Source of the DNA: Amorphochlora amoebiformis
Lineage: Eukaryota > Cercozoa > Chlorarachniophyceae
NCBI GenBank assembly: GCA_054601695.1
Contig: BAAHQB010000106.1
Coordinates: 124,001 to 188,000 of the forward strand
DNA: 64,000 nt
Direction of reading: 5' to 3'
A program made the position numbers and the translations under genes. This document shows, piece by piece, positions 1 through 32,143 of the stretch. Numbering within the stretch: the stretch's first letter is position 1; every line of letters starts with the position of its first letter. The notes under the pieces are model-generated. The model was not told the DNA's origin and ran no database searches. It saw only the letters and a program-made list of their open reading frames with translations.

Positions 1-130
1 TATATACATGCACATTTTTGCATGTGTACACACACACACACATATATATATATATATTATATATATATATATGTAATATATATATATATATATATATAAT
101 ATACATAATATTAATATATATATATATATA

Positions 131-161
<31 letters not shown>

Positions 162-364
162 TTAATATATATGTACGTATATTCATGTATATATCATATG
201 TATGCATAAATCTGTACATATATATGTATACATGTGTGTGTAAATGTAAATATTCTCATGTATTTATCTCTATGTATACATATATTTACCTATGTATATG
301 TATATATCATAATGCATCAATAAAAATGTGTGCCAAGTACTTCATAAATACAACTAATTAAAAA
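1..364. repeat. TA/TATG-rich low-complexity DNA upstream of the first gene
   Basis: Short (TA)n runs alternate with TATG and ACACAC tracts up to about 310. From 311 to 364 the sequence is unique but AT-rich. No coding signal is visible. This would be the 5' flank of the gene whose possible start is at 365. Confidence 0.7.
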
Positions 365-15019
<14,655 letters not shown>

Positions 15020-15022
15020 TAC

Positions 15023-15133
15023 AAACACCCATAAATTGTAAATGCTATTGCATTAGACGCCCGCCTGCTATCGAATACGCAAGGCGTATCACATCTTTCG
15101 TATAAACCTCTTGACACCTCCAGTATTAAAACA
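15023..15133 (-). CDS. Isolated exon, minus strand, product unknown
   Basis: Reads [14 protein letters not shown] then [13 protein letters not shown] and AIAFTIYGC between GCGAG and a GTAATA donor (phase 2 to 2). On this strand the long GA tract at 15150-15790 reads as CT, a natural polypyrimidine tract before the acceptor. No neighbouring exon could be joined with confidence. A shorter plus-strand frame ([13 protein letters not shown]) is the alternative. Confidence 0.35.
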
Positions 15134-15149
15134 CTCGCGCAACAACCAC

Positions 15150-15790
<641 letters not shown>

Positions 15791-15799
15791 GCCATTATC

Positions 15800-16433
15800 A
15801 TCCTTAATCCTAACCTTAACCCCGACCTGAACCTTCTCTATACAACGTCTGTACCCTAACCCCAACCCTAATCCTAACCTAACCCTAACCCTAACCCTAA
15901 CCCTAACCCTTACGCTAACCCTAACCCCAACTCAAAAGGATGAGTAATCTAACCCTAACTTCAACCCTAACCCCAACCCTAACCCTAACCCTAACCCTAA
16001 CCCTAACCCTAACCCAACCTAGAAAGGGAGGCAGAGAAAAGAGAGAGAGTAAGGGCGTGAGTGAGAGTGAGGGCGTGAGAGTGAGAGTGCGGGCGTGAGA
16101 GTGAGAGTGAGGGTGTGAGTTTGAGAGTGAGGGCGTGAGAGTGAGAGTGAGGGCGTGCGAGTGAGAGTGAGGGCGTGAGAGTGAGAGTGAGAGTGAGGGC
16201 GTGAGAGTGAGAGTGAGGGCGTGAGAGTGAGAGTGAGGGCAAAGAGTGAGAGTAAGAGGGTATATTGGGAAGCGGAGTGTGTGGAAAAGCAAGTGAGAGA
16301 GAGATAATCGCAACTCTTAACACAACCCTAACCCTAAACACCCAACCTTTACCTAATCCTATCCCTAACCCTATCCCTAACCCTAACCCTAACCCTAACC
16401 CTAACCCTAACCGGACGCCCTAGCCCTATTCAG
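15800..16433. repeat. Telomere-type repeats flanking a 20-base GTGAGAGTGAGGGCGTGAGA minisatellite
   Basis: CCCTAA arrays at about 15830-16018 and 16320-16412. Between them, at 16048-16245, about ten copies of a unit alternating GTGAGA and GGGCGTGAGA. Confidence 0.8.
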
Positions 16434-16751
16434 AATAGCCAGACCTCTAATCATAACACTTATCTGTAGACAAATCCGGCTATCCTTCGATCATACAAGT
16501 GCTTCGAACGGCCCCATCAAGTCCAACCTTGACCCTTACCCTACCTCTAACCTAAACCCTAACCCTAGCCCTAACCTAACCCTAACCCTAGCCCTGACCT
16601 AACCCTAACCCAAGCCTAACCTAACCCTAATCCTAGCCTTATCCGAGCCCTAACCGAGCCCTACTAAGCCCTAAACCTGACTAATTAGCTAGACCCTAAC
16701 CCGCTAATCCTAACGAATGCAGGTGGTGTTAATGATAATGAAAAAACTTAA
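16434..16751 (+). CDS. Two possible exons around a telomere-like intron
   Basis: The exon 16434-16498 (IARPLIITLICRQIRLSFDHT) follows CCCTATTCAG and ends before GTGCTT. It joins in phase to 16723-16751 (GVNDNEKT, stop TAA). The intron 16499-16722 is decayed CCCTAA repeat. Alternatively the first exon runs on to about 16514 and feeds the exon at 16958. Too short for a product name. Confidence 0.3.
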
Positions 16752-16769
16752 TTCTAACTGGATTACATG

Positions 16770-16802
<33 letters not shown>

Positions 16803-16957
16803 GTATATATATATAATATAAATATATACATACATATATACGTATATCATTATCTATATTATATATCACCCGGCCTGATGTAACATTTTACTCACACATA
16901 TGTAAGAGATTTAGTATATTTGTATAATACACGTGTCAATAATAACTCTAATCTTAG

Positions 16958-21312
<4,355 letters not shown>

Positions 21313-21391
21313 TCCTATGATGACTTAATTGTCGGAGGAATCTCAATTCAGATAGATACCTACAAGCGACGGGTGGGGTGGGATGCCGTTT

Positions 21392-21413
21392 AAAAAAAAA
21401 AAAAAAAAAAAAA
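21392..21413 (+). repeat. Poly(A) run just upstream of the start codon
   Basis: About 22 A residues end eight bases before the ATG at 21422. It might be a promoter poly(dA:dT) element or a retroposition scar; no other sign of either is seen. Confidence 0.6.
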
Positions 21414-21421
21414 GAATTGAT

Positions 21422-21731
21422 ATGATGAACGGTATCTATCACTTGCTTGCCTCACTAGTGTTTGGACTTGTTCAATATTTGATCACTCCTTTCGCTGAGG
21501 TAAGTGGGAATATGGAATACGCGGCAAACGTATTTCATTCAAATTTGTATATGAGTATAATTCAATCTTTGGGCAATTTCTGCCTTAGTTGATATTGAAA
21601 CTCAGCAAAGTGAATCAAATTCTTGGCAGTAAGTAAATTCCCTTCTGTCTTGATTGATACCACAACTCTGATCAAAGAGTAGGTTACCACCACCATGTAT
21701 GTATGTATTGTATGTATATGTATACATATAT

Positions 21732-21766
<35 letters not shown>

Positions 21767-21813
21767 ATATATATACACATATATATATCGTGTATAAATA
21801 AATATATATTTAA

Positions 21814-21844
<31 letters not shown>

Positions 21845-23152
21845 ACATGTGTGCGTGTGTGTGCGCATGATGTGTATGCCTATGGTGTACTGAATGGTAG
21901 CATACAATTACTAAGGTGTCCTGATGGAGCAAAGGTGGATTGTTCGGTCGGAAAGCGTGGCTGCAGGGGTGTGGTTCGCGTGTGAAAGCGACAGGAAGAA
22001 GTCGAGGTCATGACCATGACCCTGTTCCTCATCTAGCTCCCTCCCCCCCACGTTGTCAAATCGAACGAGTTTTTGAGAATCAATTACTCGGGAGCTTGCA
22101 TCCAAAGTAACCCAGTAAGTAAGCATAATCGGTTCTCGATGCTGGCATCGCAAGGCTCACATCTTACAGTTTTATCAGTGAAGTTTGTTGTTCGCAGTGA
22201 CTTATCTAGATATGTCTAGTTTCTGCTTAGTATGTAACAGGATGCTAGCATCTAGACTTTTGCCAAGTACAAATAAGGCACGTGTTGTTGGAGAAGGTAG
22301 CTACAAAAGAATATTACATACTAGTATGCATATATATGTATAAGCCTTTGCGTATCAATATTCTTATGTATATGTGTAATAATTAAGAATACATATGTAT
22401 ATGCATGTGTGTACGGTATCGTATAAGGCTTTCTACCACTACAAGCAACTTACCATTCATCGGAATAGATTATTTCACATGCGTACATACCGTAAACTGC
22501 TATATACGGTAAGAGCATGGGGCAACGAAGGGATACTACGTATCGTTGTACACGTATATACTGTTTTCAGACTTATACATGCACGTACCATCTAGATTAT
22601 AGGCTTCATGAGTGTATACGTATACGTACGTACGCAGCCTTATCGATCGATACGTTTAACGTATCAACGGTATCATCTGATGACGTCTTAAACATACGTC
22701 ATACGTACTACCACGCATGGGGCAATGAAGTGATACTACGTATCAACGTACGTATAGACTGTTTTCAGACTTATACGTGCACGTACCGTCTAGATTATAG
22801 GCCTCATGAGTGTATACGTATACGTACGTACGCAGCCTTATAGATCGATACGTTTAACGTATCAACGGTATCATCTGATGACGTATAATACATACGCCAT
22901 GCGTACTAAGTTATGCACAACCACCTACACGTGGCTAGCTAGCGTCAGAGCGTGATACGTGTTATTATCTAGATTATGAGTCGGTTCCAATTACTCTTGT
23001 TAGAGTAGTTGCTAAGTATATGTATGTATCTAGTTCTTATATCATATACTAGATCCCACTTTACTACACCCAAGTATATCTAGATATATGTACTAGATCT
23101 AGTAGATGTAGCCTACGGTGTACTACGTATACACATACACATATATACACAC

Positions 23153-23197
<45 letters not shown>

Positions 23198-23209
23198 TAT
23201 TAGATTGGT

Positions 23210-23255
<46 letters not shown>

Positions 23256-23258
23256 ATG

Positions 23259-23301
<43 letters not shown>

Positions 23302-23408
23302 GTTATTTATATGCACGTTATTTACATGCATGTGTGTGTATCATGATTATCTAGATCATATACATACATACACACATATATATATATATATATGTATGTA
23401 TACATGTG

Positions 23409-23484
<76 letters not shown>

Positions 23485-23512
23485 CAAATAATACATATAT
23501 ATATATATATAC

Positions 23513-23546
<34 letters not shown>

Positions 23547-24099
23547 AATATATTTATATATGTATATATACATATATATATATACATACATACATATATG
23601 TATATATATATGCCAAAGGGACGCTATTATGTGCGATTGATTCACCAGTAAGTAAAACTTGACGACAAAAAACACTACAGCCCGCAACCAGCTTACATGC
23701 ATCATCGCTCCGATCCGAGGGAAAGATATACCGTCGGAAGAGTTTGAGGTGTGCTGCTGGTCTGGAAATCCGTAGGCACGACATGGATGATTTGGAGCGC
23801 TTAAGGATGACCACAATGTTGTCGATGGTATCTCCTTTTTTCCTTATTCTTTTATCTTGTTTTTCGTTTGTGCTTTAGTATATGTATTATTCCAGTTCTA
23901 CTTGTGGAAAACCTTTTCAATGAGAGAAGGTATTTATTTCTCCCCCCCTCCCCCCCCTTTTTTTTTTCCTTCTTTTCCCACCGAGAGCTCTTCTTGCACA
24001 ACTGTTTATATCCTCAAAAATCTCAGCGACAGAATACAGACAAGTGATAATCAAACATTGAGAAACACACTTGAGCATGGTGAACATGGGGAATTGTAG
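21422..24099 (+). CDS. Probable multi-exon gene with N-terminal hydrophobic segment (model incomplete)
   Basis: First exon 21422-21499: [12 protein letters not shown] then [14 protein letters not shown], a likely membrane or signal-anchor helix, with a perfect GAG/GTAAGT donor. Second exon 21589-21628 ([13 protein letters not shown]) ends before GTAAGT. Further likely exons are 22037-22114 (ends CCCA/GTAAGT), about 23619-23647, 23681-23821, and a last one starting near 23990 after a long C/T tract and ending about 24099 (candidate frame [16 protein letters not shown]). Phases of the later exons are not all reconciled, and the intron 23648-23680 would be only 33 bases. Product unknown. Confidence 0.35.
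22515..22910 (+). repeat. Two tandem copies of a 200-base TACG-rich unit
   Basis: Copy 1 starts GCATGGGGCAACGAAG at 22515 and copy 2 GCATGGGGCAATGAAG at 22715, with about 90% identity by eye. Each contains GTGTATACGTATACGTACGT, a near-perfect palindrome that could form a cruciform, and GTATCATCTGATGACGT. The joined open frame across both copies is a repeat artefact. Confidence 0.85.
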
Positions 24100-24444
24100 A
24101 GGAGGAGGGACGGGACTATAACGAACGAAACGAGCTAACACAAGAATTGAAAAAATTAAAAAAAAAATGAATAACAATGGATCTGGAACAACGTTAGCAA
24201 CCGTGGTGTATACACTAGACGCTAGACTACAAGTGCCTTATATATCTAGGTGTAGGGTTTAATTAATTCGACGACTCTTTTCTTCTTCACTGTTTTTCCT
24301 GCTTCCTCCCTCCTTCACTATTCGAAAGGACTTTCAATTATTGGAAAGGAGCGTAACACAGGAAAAGTATTAGTCTAAAAATAACTGAGGCGGGAACGTG
24401 ATTCCTCTATCCCATCCTATCTTTCGAAACTGGAAATGGCATTT

Positions 24445-24478
<34 letters not shown>

Positions 24479-25917
24479 CTATGTAGGTGCCAAGATTTTT
24501 CAATCTCTTAGGCCGAAAGAATAAAAGAATCCTCCTAGATTCTTCTTCAATCACCCTAGTTCTTATTACTTTCTCTCTGCCTTTTTTTTTAACATTCCGA
24601 ACAAAGCAAGGCGACGGACTTCCAAGTGTTTCATTCGTTTAGTCTTGCATGGAAAAAAGAATTAAACAAAAAACAAAGGGGGACACAGCAAGATTTACGT
24701 CTGTTACACAGGGACTGGCGGATTTTGGGAGGGGGTGGATGAGAGAAAAGAGATTAGTAACGAAAGATAGAGAAGGAAAAAAGAAGCGGGAGCCAACGAA
24801 ACGATGATAAATAAACAGGAGAGAGGGGATGGATGGGAAGGACGAACGAGAAATAATGACTTTCAACCCTCAGGAAGACGCCTGAGAGAGAAACCTGAGG
24901 TAACTTAAACTTCCCAAGGAGAAGGGACTAACATATACGAGAAAGACTTGATTGTTCATCTCAGAAGTTCGCTGCTTCTCCCCCCAAAACCTCCCTGCTC
25001 TCTCTATTTTCTTGCTTGTATTAGGTTTTCCTCTTCCTCGATAGGATTTGGTAGTATAAGGAGAAAAAACAAAGCAGAACGCACTCGTTAGAGCGGGGAA
25101 AGACACCAAAGTATATGATAAGACCATAGACGGAATATTCGCGTAGCAGGCGCGGGAATTAAGTTATTTTTTTTAATTTTGAGGTAAGACTCTTTTTTTT
25201 AACATACACACCTTCATAAATATATCTGTAAATATATTTACATTTTTCCTTTCACAAATTACCAGTGTATGAGTCAAAAAACACTTCCTCCCCCCCTACC
25301 CCCCCCGGAAAGATATACAAGCAACCACCCACCCCCTTCTCTCTCCTCTCTCTTCGAAAAATAATAAATATGAAATACACCCCTCCCCCAGGGTGCGGAG
25401 AGAACCACGTAAGGATTCAAAAGAGTTTAAAGTCAGACAGCGTGGAACTACGCATAAGAAAACGTAAACTGACGGGGGAGAATAGCAAAACAAGCGAGAT
25501 ATTGTTAAGGTTTATAACAAAAAGTCGTGACGTCTAGGAGATATACCCTAGAGTTCTTGAGAAGGACGTATGGAAAGGGAGCGAGTCTCGGGGGGAAAAA
25601 CCCACTACCTACCCCGGAAAGCAAAATAAAGAAAGACATTACTCTATTTTGTATCTCTTGATTCCAACGTTTATGCTGGAACACTTTCAACTGAAACACA
25701 AGGGGGGTAGACTCTACAAAACCATGCCAGGGGAAGAACAAAATACAAAGAAAAACCAAGAATAACGAGAGGGGAAAAAAACAATGGAGGAAGATAGCTT
25801 AATTCTCCGCATGGCCGTAGGACCTGCGTTGCCACTAACCTCCTCTCTCGACTTCTTTTTGCAAACACATGTAACCCCCCCCCAACCCTCTTTTGAGTTG
25901 ACAAAGTTTCTTCTATC
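24100..25917. other. Intergenic stretch between convergent genes, no gene recognised
   Basis: The sequence is mostly unique, with T-rich and C-rich runs and one TA tract (24450-24476). Open frames exist on both strands (for example 24870-25127 and 25265-25537), but none has convincing splice sites, a domain or good coding character. Likely 3' untranslated and intergenic DNA. Confidence 0.5.
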
Positions 25918-26088
25918 TCATATCAAGGACAGCGAGCCTCCAATCTTCTGTACAGAGGAATAAAAACAGTACATAAAACTCTATATAAACATGTATATAT
26001 ATATATATATATATACATATATAATATATATATATAAATATATATATATATTATATTATATTATATATAATATACACATTATATGTAT

Positions 26089-26125
<37 letters not shown>

Positions 26126-26340
26126 ATACATATTATATTTATAGAACATATATATATATATATATATGTGTGTGTAGGGATAGGGATTCACCTGGTCGAA
26201 CAATCCACGGCGATCTGCGCCTAGCGAGGTTCCGCTCAAAGAAAGTCCAAAATCCCCTCCGTATCCACCGCGCCCTAGTCCTCCAGTCAAGCTACCACCC
26301 CTGTATGAAATTATTACTATTATTATTATTATTATTATTG

Positions 26341-26375
<35 letters not shown>

Positions 26376-26737
26376 AATGTATATATACATACAAATATTA
26401 TATATATATATATCCATATATGCATATATGTACATATATATATATATATATATATATGTTTGTATATTAAGCACATGAACATCATGTTATTTCTTTTTTT
26501 TTCCATATATAATTAGATTTGTGCAACTTCTTGTGAGTAAACTAACATACCTTAGGCCTCCGCCCCATTGGGTATCACGCTTTTCCTCGTTGCCAGATGC
26601 GCCATTAGTGCTTGGGCCTGTTAATAACATTATATTTGTGCGCTGGGTTTCAGGGTATATGTGCGTAAAAATTCGTAAATATGCATACAAACACTTTAAT
26701 GTTCATTACATATGTGCCTATATACATATGTGTGTAT

Positions 26738-26829
<92 letters not shown>

Positions 26830-26891
26830 TTGTATGTGTGTGTGTGTGTGTGTGGTGTATGTACACATTTATAAACAAAATATTTTATATT

Positions 26892-26945
<54 letters not shown>

Positions 26946-27009
26946 AATATATGTATATATGTTTATATAGACATATATGTAAATATTTTTTTATAAATAT
27001 GTATACATA

Positions 27010-27056
<47 letters not shown>

Positions 27057-27426
27057 CATGTGTGTGTGTGTGTGTGCGTGTGTGTATAGTAAGTATATTT
27101 CTTTCCCTCCAAATCACCCCCGCAAACTCCGAAAAAGACTCACCTCCCATAAACAAGCTTGCCCGTTGTGCACCAGCCCCATAAATGTCATCGCTGGTCC
27201 ATGGCCCAGACATCCTTCCAGTGGCTCTGGGATCAACTTGCCTAGAGGCCCCAACAGGGGGAGGTGGACCCTCCTGCCAGACCCAGCGGCCTCCAGATGC
27301 GTTCGCCGGAAGCGGAGGGGGGATGGGAGAACGACGGCGCCGGGGAGGGTTGACGCTTGGGGTGGGGCGGGCCGGAGGTGGTCTGTGCAGGTTTTTGAAA
27401 ACGAAGTGAAAATAAGGATCACACAT
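25918..27426 (-). CDS. Pro/Arg/Gly-rich protein, possibly the C-terminal part of the zinc-finger gene
   Basis: Exons (minus): 27131-27426 (or from 27390), 26551-26617, 26192-26300, 25918-25947 (TGA); phases 1, 2, 0 agree. The first part reads [18 protein letters not shown] and [18 protein letters not shown], then [17 protein letters not shown], then [18 protein letters not shown], ending KIGGSLSLI. This is RG/G-rich disorder typical of RNA-binding proteins. It starts either at ATG 27426 or, with equal phase support, by splicing of the zinc-finger gene from AA/GTAACC at the end of its last exon into the acceptor TGCACAG at 27391. In that case the TAA at 27571 is intronic and the two genes are one. 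Confidence 0.55.
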
Positions 27427-27570
27427 CGTTCAAGAACGCATGCATATCGAGGAGCGCAGAAGGTTGCAATGTGATGATGGTGGGCACTATGTTATATACA
27501 TTTAGGATATTCTCCAAATCCTAGTGAGGAACAGAGGTGATATTTTTAGAATGAAATTTAGAGTTTGAGG

Positions 27571-27806
27571 TTACTTGCGCTTCCACATGCGGACGTTGGG
27601 TGGGCGTGGCGCGCGACAGGCCCGACGGTTGCAGAGTCTTCTAGTTGAGAAGTTGAAGTTGCCGCACTCGGGGCAGCTCCAACCAGCTTTTCCGCCCCCA
27701 CCGTTACCACCTTTTCGACAACAGAGCAGCTTCAGGCGTGCGCATATTGGTGTTTCATGGTGGTGTTTCTTTTACATTTAAATTTCCTTTCACATGCAGG
27801 TGCAAC

Positions 27807-27844
<38 letters not shown>

Positions 27845-27899
27845 TATGTATGTATAATATTTCTTCATATACATATATTATATATATATATACGTATGC

Positions 27900-27969
<70 letters not shown>

Positions 27970-28030
27970 ATACATATATATATATGTATGTATATGTACA
28001 TATATACATATATATATATATATATATGAC

Positions 28031-28071
<41 letters not shown>

Positions 28072-28292
28072 TATGGAAATGCGATATATATTATATACAC
28101 ATATACTTAAATCTTACTTTTTTTTTTCTCTCATATATTGCATGAATGTGAAGTGTATATACGTATTCTTACCTATGGCAGTGGCAGGTCCCACAGACTG
28201 TGCGTTGGCACCTGTGTGTAGAGTTGGCATACGTGATTTAGAGAACATTACAATTACTTAAATATTAAAAGCAAGGAAATACCGTTAATGCA

Positions 28293-28350
<58 letters not shown>

Positions 28351-29184
28351 GTGTATGTGAATTATATATATCTGTATTTATACATACATATATATATATA
28401 TATATGTATGTATGTGTATACATATTTTCATATTACAAATTTAAATTATGTGAGTAGATATACCCCGAGGACGAGGGGCGCGACACTTACGCATGTTACA
28501 GACGTTACGGGTGTCGAAATTAAAGTTGCCACACCTCGGACAATCCCATCCTCCCTGAAAACCATTGCATTTACACCATAAACTTACATTCCACTGGCAT
28601 GGTACAGTAATATCCAAAATATTCTTAGGCATAATTCATACCCTTGTGTGCTCCGATGAGTTGGGTGGGGGAGAGGCAGAGGGGGGTGGAGAGGCCAGGG
28701 GAGGAGAGGACGGTTTCGGAGCACGACATGCGCGAATGTTACACACCTAAAACGACGAGAATATTTTAACGACTATTGGTCATGTCAGGAAGAATACAGG
28801 TCAAAAGAAAAAACCTTGCGAGATTCGTAATTAAAGTTTCCACACTCCTCGCACGTCCATCCACGTCTTTCTTCCGCACCACCGCCCCCGGCTCCCCCTT
28901 CACCGCCTAGTAGTCCTCCGCCTCTGAATTGATAGTTTTTCTTAAGCTGATGTTCACGAGGTGAAACTAATGTCATTGAAATACCTGAGTCCTCCGCCCA
29001 TGGCCCCAGGACGAGGTGCGCGACACGACCGTATGTTGCAGACCATGCGTCGTTCGAAGTTGAAGTTTCCACAACTGGTGAGGGGAAATATAGGCTTATA
29101 CAAAGGATTCATAAACATGCATTTACACACTACATTTCATAATAAATGTATGGCATGTGTTAATATACATATATAATGTATAAT

Positions 29185-29215
<31 letters not shown>

Positions 29216-29255
29216 CATATATATATATGGATAATATTTTAACATACCAATATAC

Positions 29256-29330
<75 letters not shown>

Positions 29331-30201
29331 GTATATTGAACACGTATGGACAATGTTGCCATTCGAATATGTATAATTTAAATATGTACACGCATATACA
29401 TACATGTATACATATATATTATATGTATGTATATGTATATATATATATATATATATGTGTATGTATATATATGTATATATATATTATGTAAATATGTGTG
29501 TATGTATGTATAATATATATATATATATATATATATAATTCTATATGTGTACATTATATGAGAATTAAGACAGAGAGATTGGATGTAACATGTTGTCTGT
29601 ACCGCTCACATGTCCATCCTCCCCTTCCTTTCTCTCCACCAACAACAGCAGCGCCCGATCCCATGTTCACGCTTTTGTTAATATCCTCGCCGTGAGGCCA
29701 ACCACGACCATTTCGTCCTCTCCGTGATACCTGGATTGGAAGGCATAACCGCTTAAGAGGAACAGGTACATGTACAATTTTAGTGGACCAACCCTTATGT
29801 TCTCAGGGGCCCATGGAGGTGGTGGCGAGTCACGGTGCCCCATTGAAAACTCTCGATGGAGGTTGTTAATCTCTCGAGACTCCAGGCCGCCCGTTTCCCC
29901 ACCATTTTGTGCAGTGTGCGCGTGCGTGGCGCCTAGGATGCCGCTCAAGGCGGGGGCAGGAACAGACTTCGCGGTGTGGGTTGACGCGGACTTCATTGAC
30001 GGTTTTTTGCTCACGGACTCGAGTGTTTCAGAGAACTCTCTGAGAACTCTGGAATCTCCAAGCGGCCTCTGTGTGTTACAGCCATTTGTCCCGCAGGTTC
30101 TGAGATTTTGGGGGTGAAGTTAGGTGCATATATGATATGAAAATATACAGATATATCTGTATATATATAATATATATATATATATATATTTATATTTGTA
30201 C

Positions 30202-30250
<49 letters not shown>

Positions 30251-30885
30251 TACATATATATATATATATATGTAAGTTTGATATGAATAACATTGGTACA
30301 TATAAATCTACATATATACACACATACATACATACATATATATATTATATATTTATGTATGTGGTATGAAAAATATTGGAACATGAATAGAAAATGTTAA
30401 TAGCCACCTCTCGTGCGCGTAATTGGCTCCAAAACAGACTGGGCAACGCCACATAGGGTCTCCTCCTTTGGTCGAGAACCCCGAAACTTTGGATGGTTTC
30501 TCCCTCTGAATGTGCAACCAACCATTTTATTAAGCATTGATAGGCCGAGGATAAACTGATCAGGGGCACGCACCAGACATCGACTACAGAAGAGCAAATC
30601 CGTACCGTTTGAATTGCCTGATCAGATATGACATTCTTATGAATTTTATTCTGCAAGCATAGAGAGAAGCAGTATTACCGCACTTGACGCACAGCCATTC
30701 CTTCCCATTTCCTGACACTGCAACCGAGGAGAAACCAAACCCACCGAGACCCCCACCGCGCAAGCCTCCCCCTCTAAGACGTAGAGGTCCTCCAGTGGAA
30801 CTCAGACCTCTATCAGGACTGCCAGAATTCTCACGGGTTGAATTACTTGAAGCTATCTTGGGCTTACAATCTTGTGCCTTAGCAT
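27571..30885 (-). CDS. RanBP2-type zinc finger protein, six fingers (5' end not placed)
   Basis: Exons (minus): 30679-30885, 30574-30617, 30408-30505, 29793-30099, 29603-29730, 28985-29074, 28815-28923, 28642-28746, 28464-28554, 28173-28211, 27571-27710 (TAA); 451 codons in one frame with every phase matching. Fingers follow W-x-C-x2-C-x3-N-x6-C-x2/4-C: (1) [21 protein letters not shown]; (2) [17 protein letters not shown] then GTNGC; (3) [19 protein letters not shown]; (4) [18 protein letters not shown]; (5) [19 protein letters not shown]; (6) [18 protein letters not shown]. Fingers 3-6 end CRAPRP or CRAPKP. Linkers are Gly-, Ser- or Pro-rich. This class of finger binds single-stranded RNA or ubiquitin in known families; RNA binding is the likelier role here, an inference. 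Short introns are 51-90 bases; three are long TA tracts. Confidence 0.85.
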
Positions 30886-31179
30886 CTGAAAGATAAAGGA
30901 AAAGTCATTATCCGTATTAGATTAGATAGAAGGCATGTACAGGAGGCTTAGTTTTGCCGGTTGGAGGTGTGTCCTCAATTTCATGTTTTCAATGAACAAG
31001 ACCTCCGTAACGAACGAAAGTTTATTTCGATCCCCAAATGAACATATGCTAACAGTTGGATTGACAATCGGGAAAGTAGAACGTATCGATTGATACTGAT
31101 ATTGAGCGGAAAGTTCATTTCCGGGGAATCGATCGCACGGGGCTACGGAGCATTGGTGTTCACTCCTCACAGCTTTAGT

Positions 31180-31670
31180 ATGTAGTAGCCCGGACGAGGG
31201 ACGTTACGACATCTCATGGGATTTCCTCAGACATTCTGGGGCCTACATTAAGTTTTCCAACCCCAACTAGTGTTCGCTACCGGACAGATGGACCCACAAT
31301 GGATCATTCTTGCACCCAACATCATGTGAGTCATTTCAACTGAACGAGAACAACATAATCTCGTCTGAAACAAATCCTCGTTCAAATATCCTTCCGGTAT
31401 GACCGAAGTACCCATTTGAATCCCTAATTCAGCCCATTTCTATCCCCTAGAGCCAAGGAATTACGGTTCAAACTTCCACTGCTCGTACATGGCCATTCGC
31501 CGTTTTCGACGATTACTAAGCCCTTGGAAGCGACACGAGCGGGCCCACCGATAGGCAAGCCTTTTCCCTCCACTTTGGCTTCGATATTTCCCAGCCCCGT
31601 GCGGTTCAGGATGCTGCTCTTTGTTTCGAGATCGCCTCGGAATTCCATGCGGCCGACGGACGCCCGGGAG
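31180..31670 (-). pseudogene. Decayed RanBP2-type finger units upstream of the intact array
   Basis: On the minus strand 31424-31648 encodes NGEWPCTSSGSLNRNSLALG followed by DRN. It keeps the spacing W-x-C-x2-[S]-x3-N-x6-[G]-x2-[N], that is, the finger frame with three of four cysteines replaced. Further down, GKLNVGPRMS and, after a one-step frame change, CRNVPRPG resemble a finger's middle and its CRAPRPG tail. These could be dead copies of the neighbouring finger exons or very diverged ones still in use as the 5' part of that gene. Confidence 0.35.
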
Positions 31671-32143
31671 CCGTCGCCGAAGAATAATGCCGGGGAATAA
31701 ATTCGGTGAAAATATAAAGCCGTTTCCGGAGATCCCCGTAATTTAATTTGTCGTTATTGTCTTTCCTTAGGTGATTTATTCGTAACTGTCAATGGTTCTC
31801 GTGTATTCTAATTTCTCGGTGATATCACTTTAAACTCGACCAGCAGGTCGAACTAACACCGGCCCGTTCTCCCTGGAAAAGACTATCTCATTGGCCATCT
31901 CGTAGCTCCTGCCAGACCCTTAGATCAGTGTATCTCACGTGGCATCTATAATTGTCTTGCCACTGTCACATTTAAGCTTACGAAGCAATTCGACGGAATT
32001 TTTCTGAAAATCGTGGCGAAAAAACTGGTTAAGGGTACGAGCCGCAACCAAATAAAAGCTTCCAATTCCCTCCCCCCAAAAACTGTGCATCAGAGACTTG
32101 CAGACTGAATATTTTTTTCTCACTCTTTCCAGCGACCCATTAG
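31671..32143. promoter_or_regulatory. Likely divergent promoter region between zinc-finger and PAS genes
   Basis: Unique DNA with no convincing exon lies between the minus-strand finger gene and the plus-strand PAS gene, which point away from each other. A pyrimidine stretch ATTTTTTTCTCACTCTTTCC at 32110 precedes CAGCGACCCATTAG/ATG, so the ATG at 32144 may follow a 5' intron. Confidence 0.35.

Noticed and set aside
23554-23814. Minus-strand frame containing LLTGES, like the P-type ATPase TGES motif
   Set aside because: No other ATPase motif nearby, no acceptor on that strand, and polypyrimidine tracts fit plus-strand splicing.
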